NCBI GenBank assembly: GCA_009780595.1
Contig: WQZT01000036.1
Location: forward strand, 1 to 10,410
DNA: 10,410 nt
From: Treponema sp.
Lineage (GTDB): Bacteria > Spirochaetota > Spirochaetia > Treponematales > Breznakiellaceae
Direction: 5' to 3'
A model generated the notes under the pieces. The model did not search any database and was not told the DNA's origin. It saw only the letters and a program-made list of their open reading frames with translations. Within the stretch, counting starts at the first letter, position 1. The number at the start of each line of letters is the position of its first letter. Shown one piece after another: positions 6,369-10,410 of this stretch. Made by a program: the position numbers and the translations under genes.

Positions 6369-7043
6369 ATGGAATTTATTAAATCAGGAAAAACAAAAGA
6401 CGTTTACAGGCTGGGCGACGGTAATTACCTGTTGCGCTTCAAAGACACGGTTACTGGGCATCCTTCGGGGGAATCCGACCCGGGCGGTAACGTTGTTATC
6501 GGCTCGGTGGCGGGTGTTGGTTCAGGCGCGCTGAAAATGTCGGTTTATTATTTTGAACTTTTGAAAAAACACAACATCCACACGCACTATGTCAGCGCGG
6601 ATTTGTCGAAAAACGAGATGGTTGTCCGTCCCGCCACTGCGTTCGGCAAGGGCATGGAGTTCGTGCTGCGGTATAAGGCGTCAGGCAGCTTTGTCAGGCG
6701 TTACGCTCTGTACTGCCAGGAAGGTGAAGTGTTGCCGGAAGTTTTCGAGGCGACCTTGAAAGACGACGGGCGCGATGATCCCCCGGCAACCAGCGAGACG
6801 CTCGCCGCGCTGAAGCTGATGACACCAGCCCAGTACGATGAAATCCACAGCCAAACGGTGAAAATCTGCGGGCTTATCAGAGACGACCTGAAAAACCGCG
6901 GGCTTGAGCTTATCGACATCAAGGTTGAGTTCGGCATCGTCGACGGCAAAATTGCGCTTATCGACGAAATCAGCGCGGGCAATATGCGCGTGTACAAAAA
7001 CGGCGCAAAGCTTGATTATCTAGCACTTTCAAGCCTTATATAG
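6369..7043 (+). CDS. purC: SAICAR synthetase (phosphoribosylaminoimidazole-succinocarboxamide synthase)
   Basis: A 224-residue protein catalysing ATP-dependent joining of CAIR and aspartate in de novo purine synthesis. The ATP-binding N-terminus MEFIKSGKTKDVYRL is followed by SGSFVRRYA (about 99-107), KDDGRDDPP (about 126-134), then ELIDIKVEFG and IDEISAGNMRVY near the end, all family blocks. The DEIS is followed by AGNMRVY rather than the commoner PDTxR, a subfamily variant. The ATG at 6369 was chosen over one at 6354 because GAGGT lies 6 nt upstream of 6369 and the family begins at MEFIKSGKTK. Length is in the normal range for the single-domain enzyme. No other purine gene is in the window, so this copy is transcribed alone; a perfect terminator begins 2 nt after its stop. 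Confidence 0.93.
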   Translation: MEFIKSGKTKDVYRLGDGNYLLRFKDTVTGHPSGESDPGGNVVIGSVAGVGSGALKMSVYYFELLKKHNIHTHYVSADLSKNEMVVRPATAFGKGMEFVLRYKASGSFVRRYALYCQEGEVLPEVFEATLKDDGRDDPPATSETLAALKLMTPAQYDEIHSQTVKICGLIRDDLKNRGLELIDIKVEFGIVDGKIALIDEISAGNMRVYKNGAKLDYLALSSLI

Positions 7044-7044
7044 G

Positions 7045-7078
7045 GGGAAAAAATCGGCATCCGTGCCGATTTTTTCCC
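7045..7078 (+). terminator. Bidirectional intrinsic terminator between purC and mgtE
   Basis: GGGAAAAAATCGGCA (7045-7059) and TGCCGATTTTTTCCC (7064-7078) form a perfect 15-bp stem with a TCCG loop. Read on the plus strand, a TCGGCA/TGCCGA stem is followed by six T; read on the minus strand, the same holds. It ends purC and can also end mgtE, which is convergent. Confidence 0.93.
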
Positions 7079-7200
7079 TTATGAGTTTGCTTTGCAAACT
7101 CAAGCGTTACATTATTACAGCGGCATCCCTGCCGATTTTTTCCCTTTGAGTTTGCTTTGCAAACTCAACCGTTACCTTTATTACAGCGGCATCCCTGCCG
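7055..7200. repeat. 66-bp tandem repeat, 2.2 copies, containing hairpins
   Basis: Copies start at 7055, 7121 and 7187 (the last only 14 bp, CGGCATCCCTGCCG). Each full copy holds a CGGCA-TCCx-TGCCG hairpin followed by six T and CCC, then the 9-bp perfect hairpin TGAGTTTGC-TTT-GCAAACTCA (7082-7102 and 7147-7167). A conserved GTTACxTTxTTACAG tail closes the unit. The two full copies are both 66 bp but carry compensating one-base insertions. Copy 2 offers a second plus-strand terminator. It fills most of the 180-bp convergent gap. Confidence 0.9.
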
Positions 7201-7223
7201 CCCGCCAACCAGCACCAAGCTTG

Positions 7224-8567
7224 CTATATACTCAGAATAACCCGCGCGATTGAGAAGTACATTAACAGCGATGCAGCGTCAGCGATGCTGGTTATTACCG
7301 GGGCTGCCATCATCGCCGGGTCGATCCCTATTCGCTTGGCAAGCATCGGCAAAAGCCCGCCCACCGATTTGGCGACAATAACCGTGCAGATTAGCGTCAG
7401 CGAAACAACTAAAGCCAGCGGGATATTCCCGTTGTTCATAACGTAAATACGGCCAAAGTTGACCGCCGACAGCGCCACACCGCATAGCAGCCCGACGCGG
7501 GTTTCCTTCCAGAACACGCGCAGGAAATCCCGCAGGCGTATGTCGCCCAGCGCCATCCCGCGAATGATGAGCGTCGATGCCTGAGCGCCGGAATTGCCGC
7601 CCGTGTCCATCAGCATCGGAATAAACGCCACCAGAATCGGCATTACCGCAAGGCTTTCCTCAAACCCTTCGATAATACTGCCGGTGATCGTCGCCGAAAG
7701 CATCAGCACCAAAAGCCACAGGAAGCGGTTTCTCGATAACTGTATAACGCCCGTTTTCATATACGGATCGTCAGACGGCGTCAACGCGCCCATTTTTTCG
7801 ATGTCCTCGGTGCTTTCCTCAACGATAACGTCAACAATGTCGTCAACGGTGATAATTCCCACGAGCAACTGTTCCGTGTCAACCACCGGCATTGCCAGAA
7901 AGTCGTACTTTTGAAACTGGTCGGCGATAGTTTCCTGGTCATCAGACGTTCGCGCAAAAACAACATTGCTGTCCATTATATCGCCAATCAGATCGGTCGG
8001 GCTGGAGAGCATCATTGTTTTCGCCGTAACAACGCCAACCAGCAGGCGGTTGCTGCGTATCACGTAGCAGGTATAAATCGTCTCTTTGTTCAGCCCGGTT
8101 GTGCGGATGGTGTTGAACGCCTCCTGCACCGTAGCGTCCTCGCGCAGGGCGACGTACTCGATGGTCATAATGCTACCCGCCGATTCTTCCGGGTATTTGA
8201 GAATCTGGTTGATAGTTTTCCGCTTTTCGCCCTGAACGTTTTTCAGCACCCGCCTGACCACGTTGGCGGGCATTTCTTCGATAAAATCAACCGCGTCATC
8301 AACAAACAGCGTGTTCATTATTTCGCCGATTTCCGTATCGGTCAGCGCCTCAACAATAACCTGCTGGCGATCGCTTTCCATATAGGTAAACACATCGCTG
8401 GCTATTGATTTGGGCAGAATTCTGAACACCTGAATGGTTTTTTCTTTGTTCAGCTCATCGAAAATCTCGGCAATATCCGCGATATTCATATCGGACAGAG
8501 CTGACTTCAGCGTCGCAACATCGGGAGAACCGCTTTCCACAAGCGTTACAATTTCTTCTTTGTTCAT
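7224..8567 (-). CDS. mgtE: Magnesium transporter MgtE
   Basis: A 447-residue protein with the full MgtE layout. An N-terminal helical MgtE_N domain (about 1-125) is followed by two CBS domains (about 130-250, with EESAGSIMTIEYVALRED and FLAMPVVDTEQLLVGIITVDDI). A connecting helix leads into five membrane segments (about 280-447). Signature blocks in the pore domain are MLMDTGGNSGAQASTLIIRG and IDPAMMAAPVITSIADA. Asp416 in the latter corresponds to the pore Mg-binding aspartate of the Thermus protein. It imports Mg2+ (sometimes Co2+) and is gated by Mg2+ on the cytosolic domains. Length is normal and all domains are intact. The ATG at 8567 has no Shine-Dalgarno, unlike the leader frame upstream, so its translation may depend on events in the leader. 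It converges with purC. Confidence 0.97.
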   Translation of the reverse strand: MNKEEIVTLVESGSPDVATLKSALSDMNIADIAEIFDELNKEKTIQVFRILPKSIASDVFTYMESDRQQVIVEALTDTEIGEIMNTLFVDDAVDFIEEMPANVVRRVLKNVQGEKRKTINQILKYPEESAGSIMTIEYVALREDATVQEAFNTIRTTGLNKETIYTCYVIRSNRLLVGVVTAKTMMLSSPTDLIGDIMDSNVVFARTSDDQETIADQFQKYDFLAMPVVDTEQLLVGIITVDDIVDVIVEESTEDIEKMGALTPSDDPYMKTGVIQLSRNRFLWLLVLMLSATITGSIIEGFEESLAVMPILVAFIPMLMDTGGNSGAQASTLIIRGMALGDIRLRDFLRVFWKETRVGLLCGVALSAVNFGRIYVMNNGNIPLALVVSLTLICTVIVAKSVGGLLPMLAKRIGIDPAMMAAPVITSIADAASLLMYFSIARVILSI

Positions 8568-8770
8568 GGGTATCTAGGATATGCTATGCATACTCGACAC
8601 CGGCAGGGGCGCTTTACCGCAAACTTTTACGCAAAACACCTTGACGACAGAAAACGGGAGGCTTTGATAAGCCTGCGCTATTGCTCGTACTACCGTAAGG
8701 GTCACTGTCGGTTTTTTGCAAGCTCACCTTTTACCTCCTGCTGTTGGTTTGGTTTATGTTTGATTTTATC
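8568..8770 (-). promoter_or_regulatory. Long structured leader of mgtE (unassigned)
   Basis: About 200 nt separate the predicted transcription start (near 8770) from the mgtE ATG. On the transcript, CGACAG (8710-8705) can pair with CTGTCG (8650-8645) to close a domain. This domain contains the 6-bp hairpin AGGCTT-ATCA-AAGCCT (8674-8659). Further down are an imperfect tandem repeat (8613-8637) and the inverted repeat TATGC-ATA-GCATA (8592-8580) just before the ATG. mgtE leaders often hold an M-box, but its conserved blocks are not seen here. The stretch also contains a 37-codon frame (8614-8727). No other gene is visible in 8568-8884. Confidence 0.5.
8614..8727 (-). CDS. Possible leader peptide upstream of mgtE (unrecognised)
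   Basis: A 37-codon minus-strand frame starts with GTG at 8727 and ends with TAA at 8614-8616. Its start has a near-perfect Shine-Dalgarno, AGGAGG, 6 nt upstream (8734-8739), the best in this part of the window, whereas mgtE itself has none. I do not recognise the peptide. It has no membrane segment, is basic at its end (CRQGVLRKSLR) and has consecutive prolines at codons 23-24 (CCT CCC). Those codons lie on the 3' arm of the leader hairpin 8659-8674. It ends 46 nt before mgtE. Regulatory leader peptides with proline codons are known for enterobacterial mgtA and mgtC, which makes a role in controlling mgtE plausible, but this is inference. The frame could also be a chance opening in a structured RNA. 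Confidence 0.4.
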   Translation of the reverse strand: MSLQKTDSDPYGSTSNSAGLSKPPVFCRQGVLRKSLR

Positions 8771-8776
8771 TATATT

Positions 8777-8805
8777 ATTCTACAAGAAAACAGTTTTTTT
8801 GTCAA
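8777..8805 (-). promoter_or_regulatory. Promoter of mgtE
   Basis: On the minus strand a perfect TTGACA (8800-8805) lies 17 bp upstream of TAGAAT (8777-8782), inside an A/T-rich stretch. Transcription would start near 8770. This is one of the two strongest promoters in the window and sits about 200 bp before its gene. Confidence 0.85.
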
Positions 8806-8834
8806 TACTTTTTTAATAATAAGAAATATTCGCC

Positions 8835-8863
8835 TTGCAAACCGCCCATAATAAATTTATATT
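8835..8863 (+). promoter_or_regulatory. Candidate promoter of the tRNA-Sec/selenium operon
   Basis: TTGCAA (8835-8840) and TATATT (8858-8863) are separated by 17 bp, giving a start near 8870, about 15 nt before the tRNA. The -10 lies inside a perfect 9-bp inverted repeat (8848-8869). Confidence 0.5.
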
Positions 8864-8869
8864 TATTAT
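8848..8869. repeat. Perfect 9-bp inverted repeat upstream of tRNA-Sec
   Basis: ATAATAAAT (8848-8856) and ATTTATTAT (8861-8869) are exact inverted copies separated by TTAT. All bases are A or T, which makes chance symmetry more likely, but the arms are unusually long. It overlaps the spacer and -10 of the only good promoter candidate for the selenium genes, so it may be an operator. Confidence 0.5.
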
Positions 8870-8884
8870 ACTGACCGCGTTTGC

Positions 8885-8978
8885 GGAGGTGAATGTCGTC
8901 TGGTGGCGGCTGCGGACTTCAAATCCGTCAAAGGGTGGAAACGTCCTTGGTGAGTTCGATTCTCACACGCCTCCGCCA
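8885..8978 (+). tRNA. selC: Selenocysteine tRNA, anticodon UCA, CCA encoded
   Basis: The 94-nt gene shows the special tRNA-Sec architecture. The anticodon arm is GCGGA-CTTCAAA-TCCGT with anticodon TCA. The D stem is extended to 6 bp (GTCGTC/GGCGGC) with a 4-nt TGGT loop. A long variable arm pairs AAGG with CCTT. The T arm is GTGAG-TTCGATT-CTCAC, and the acceptor is GGAGGTGA/ACGCCTCC followed by discriminator G and an encoded CCA (8976-8978). The CTTCAAATCC block is shared with E. coli selC. The eighth acceptor pair, expected in bacterial tRNA-Sec, is A-A here (8892 with 8967). SerRS charges this tRNA, SelA converts Ser to Sec using selenophosphate, and SelB delivers it at UGA codons. Selenium-metabolism genes follow 19 nt downstream on the same strand. 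Confidence 0.97.
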
Positions 8979-8997
8979 TTTTTTGAAATGCGGGGAT

Positions 8998-9297
8998 ATG
9001 TCGGATACTGAAGTAATTATTTGTTTTGAAAACACTTCTGGCGCGGTTATGGCTGAGCAGGATTTGCAGGCGGCGGGTTTTGCCGTTCAGGTGATGCCTG
9101 TTCCTGCGACGGTGCGCGCAGGGTGCGGGTTTTGCCTCCGCTTTGCGCCGGATGCCGGGCGCAGCGCTGCCGCTTTCCTCCGCGAGCGCGGCGTTTGCGG
9201 CATCGAGGCGTACACGCGCAACCGGGCTGACGGTGTTGTTTCTTATGTAAAAATAGATATAGCACACGAAATAAACGGAGCAAACGATGAACAGTAA
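8998..9297 (+). CDS. DUF3343 protein, putative Se/S carrier
   Basis: A 99-residue protein that begins with a strand and helix (VIICFENTSGAVMAEQDLQAAGF), continues with VQVMPVPATV and carries the family Cys motif AGCGFCLRF (Cys43, Cys46). DUF3343 proteins are annotated as putative Se/S carriers because they resemble TusA-like proteins and sit next to selenium genes; the function has not been firmly shown. The ATG at 8998 gives the expected N-terminus. The frame is open back to an ATG at 8893, but that lies inside tRNA-Sec and is rejected. The Shine-Dalgarno (GCGGGG) is only 2 nt from the ATG, so initiation may be weak or coupled to processing of the tRNA. It starts 19 nt after the tRNA CCA and overlaps selD by 11 bp. 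Confidence 0.88.
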   Translation: MSDTEVIICFENTSGAVMAEQDLQAAGFAVQVMPVPATVRAGCGFCLRFAPDAGRSAAAFLRERGVCGIEAYTRNRADGVVSYVKIDIAHEINGANDEQ

Positions 9298-10357
9298 ACT
9301 TTCCTCATCGCTGTTGTCAAACTGCACATCAGGCGGCTGCGGCGCGAAAATCGAAAGCGCAGCTCTCGCGGGGTTGCTTGCGTCTCTGCCGCCCACTGCC
9401 GATAAAAACCTCCTGGTCGGTTTTGATACCAGCGACGATGCGGCGGTTTACCAGCTCGACGGGGAGCGTTCCCTTATTTTTACGGTTGATTTTTTTCCGC
9501 CGATGGTTGATGACCCGCGAACCTTCGGGCGGATTGCGGCGGCGAACGCGCTCAGCGATGTGTGGGCGATGGGCGGGCGGGCGCTGCTGGCGCTGAACCT
9601 CGTGTGTTTCCCCGAAGCGATGGACAAGCGCGTTCTGGCGGAAATTATTGCGGGCGGCGCGGAGAAAATCGCGGAGGCGGGAGCGGCGCTGGGTGGCGGT
9701 CATTCGATTTACGACCGCGAGCCGAAGTACGGGCTTGCCGTTACCGGAATCGCGGAAACCGCCAAAGTTCTGCGGAATAATACGCCCGCCGCCGGGGATA
9801 AGCTCATCCTTACCAAGCCGCTGGGGACGGGTATTGTTATGGCGGCTCTGCGGGCGGGGATGGCAGGCGAAGATGCCGTGCGCGCGGCGGTGGCTTCAAT
9901 GGAGCGGCTCAACCGTTACGCGTGCGAGAGTATGGCGGGCTTTGCCGTCAGCGCCTGTACGGATATTACCGGGTTCGGGCTGATTGGGCACGCGCTGGAG
10001 ATGGCGGGTTCATCGGCGACGCTGGCGCTGGATGCTGCCGCACTGCCGTATATTCCGCACGCGGCGGCGTACGCTGACGAGTACCTGCTCACCGCCGCAG
10101 GGCAGCGCAACCGCAACCGGGTTGCGGGGGCAGCTTCTGCGGAGGGAACGCCGGGGCAGTCCGTTGATGTCAGCCGGCTGCCGTTTGCGGTGCAGGAGCT
10201 TCTCTTTGACCCGCAGACTTCTGGCGGCTTGTTGATTGCCGTTGCCGCGCGCGAGGCGGATGCGCTTGTCTCGCGTATCCGCGAAGGTGGAGACAGCGCC
10301 GCCGCTATTATCGGGGAAGTTTTGCCACGCGCGGAAGTTCCGATTGTGTTCGTATAA
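9287..10357 (+). CDS. selD: Selenide, water dikinase (selenophosphate synthetase)
   Basis: A 356-residue enzyme making selenophosphate from selenide and ATP, the selenium donor for selenocysteine and selenouridine. The N-terminal SGGCGAKI carries the catalytic Cys18 and Lys21, equivalent to Cys17 and Lys20 of E. coli. The second Cys of the E. coli GCGCK motif is Ala here. Catalytic position 18 is an ordinary TGC codon, so this is the Cys form and not the Sec form. Metal/ATP aspartates are at DTSDDAAV (about 47-54), TVDFFPP (Asp68) and LSDVWAMGG (Asp91). GGGHS (136-140) and TDITGFGLIGH (225-235, Asp226) complete the AIRS-type fold. Length is normal (E. coli about 347). GGAG is 6 nt before the ATG. 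It overlaps the DUF3343 gene by 11 bp and is followed 12 nt later by yedF, a tight operon. Confidence 0.98.
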   Translation: MNSKLSSSLLSNCTSGGCGAKIESAALAGLLASLPPTADKNLLVGFDTSDDAAVYQLDGERSLIFTVDFFPPMVDDPRTFGRIAAANALSDVWAMGGRALLALNLVCFPEAMDKRVLAEIIAGGAEKIAEAGAALGGGHSIYDREPKYGLAVTGIAETAKVLRNNTPAAGDKLILTKPLGTGIVMAALRAGMAGEDAVRAAVASMERLNRYACESMAGFAVSACTDITGFGLIGHALEMAGSSATLALDAAALPYIPHAAAYADEYLLTAAGQRNRNRVAGAASAEGTPGQSVDVSRLPFAVQELLFDPQTSGGLLIAVAAREADALVSRIREGGDSAAAIIGEVLPRAEVPIVFV

Positions 10358-10369
10358 GGAGCGTTGCAA

Positions 10370-10410
10370 ATGAAGATTTTGGATATGCGGGGGCAGCCTT
10401 GCCCGATGCC
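10370..10410 (+). CDS. yedF: YedF/TusA-like selenium-associated protein, 5' end only
   Basis: Only 13 full codons are in the window: MKILDMRGQPCPM, continuing with CC of a likely Pro codon. The D-x-R-G-x-x-CP-x-P motif is the sulfurtransferase TusA signature with the persulfide- or selenide-carrying cysteine at position 11. AAGGAG (10356-10361) lies 8 nt upstream. After selD and a DUF3343 gene, the usual member of this family is YedF, a TusA-like selenium-metabolism protein thought to help deliver selenium to SelD. A plain TusA cannot be excluded from this fragment, since the C-terminal domain that marks YedF is beyond the edge. Confidence 0.75.
   Translation, partial: MKILDMRGQPCPM

Noticed and set aside
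7055..7200. CRISPR array
   Set aside because: The repeats are contiguous 66-bp copies without unique spacers, and no cas gene is present.
8568..8770. M-box, T-box or yybP-ykoY riboswitch in the mgtE leader
   Set aside because: AAAGGTGAGC resembles the start of the M-box, but the later conserved blocks (GACGC, the GGGTCAACAG region) are missing. T-box and Mn-riboswitch core sequences are also absent.
8586..8816. 76-codon plus-strand frame opposite the mgtE leader
   Set aside because: It runs antisense through the leader and promoter with no Shine-Dalgarno and a low-complexity hydrophobic end from the T-runs.
8893..8997. Upstream start of the DUF3343 frame at 8893
   Set aside because: This ATG lies within tRNA-Sec and the extra N-terminus has no family match; the ATG at 8998 fits the family start.
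9287..9350. Selenocysteine-containing form of SelD
   Set aside because: The catalytic position is encoded by TGC and the frame has no internal TGA, so this is the cysteine form.

Overview
The window reads as ordinary chromosome of a selenocysteine-using, probably anaerobic bacterium with strong Shine-Dalgarno sequences and classical sigma-70-type promoters. Most genes are moderately GC-rich; one toxin-antitoxin pair is clearly AT-rich. The gene families (Nfu-YgiQ, YkoEDC with a TPP riboswitch, a stand-alone acyl-ACP thioesterase, and tRNA-Sec/DUF3343/SelD/YedF) fit Clostridia-like Firmicutes or Treponema-like Spirochaetes. I cannot separate these without a search.

Left part (1-4709, all minus strand). 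Reading in the direction of transcription, a near-consensus promoter (4681-4709) drives a TPP riboswitch (about 4590-4676). An 11-bp hairpin that buries the ribosome binding site follows, then ykoE-ykoD-ykoC, a complete ECF importer for thiamine or its HMP precursor. Next come a short Nfu-type Fe-S scaffold gene with its own promoter and a YgiQ-type radical SAM protein, which runs off the left edge. The YgiQ gene has no stop inside the window and covers 1-1454.

Middle (4750-7043). A back-to-back promoter on the plus strand drives an AT-rich Phd/YefM-RelE/ParE toxin-antitoxin pair, probably acquired horizontally. Facing it is an acyl-ACP thioesterase gene (minus). Divergent from that is purC (plus), and the space between them holds two short perfect inverted repeats.

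Right part (7044-10410). purC and the magnesium transporter gene mgtE converge on a 66-bp tandem repeat that contains a perfect bidirectional terminator. mgtE has a strong promoter and a leader of about 200 nt. The leader contains a 37-codon open frame with an excellent ribosome binding site and a nested RNA fold; it does not match the M-box consensus I know and is the best candidate for something undescribed. On the other side of that promoter a selenium locus starts: tRNA-Sec (UCA anticodon), a DUF3343 putative Se/S carrier, selD and the start of yedF. The spacing is so tight that they are probably one transcript. Together these genes make selenophosphate and supply the tRNA that inserts selenocysteine.
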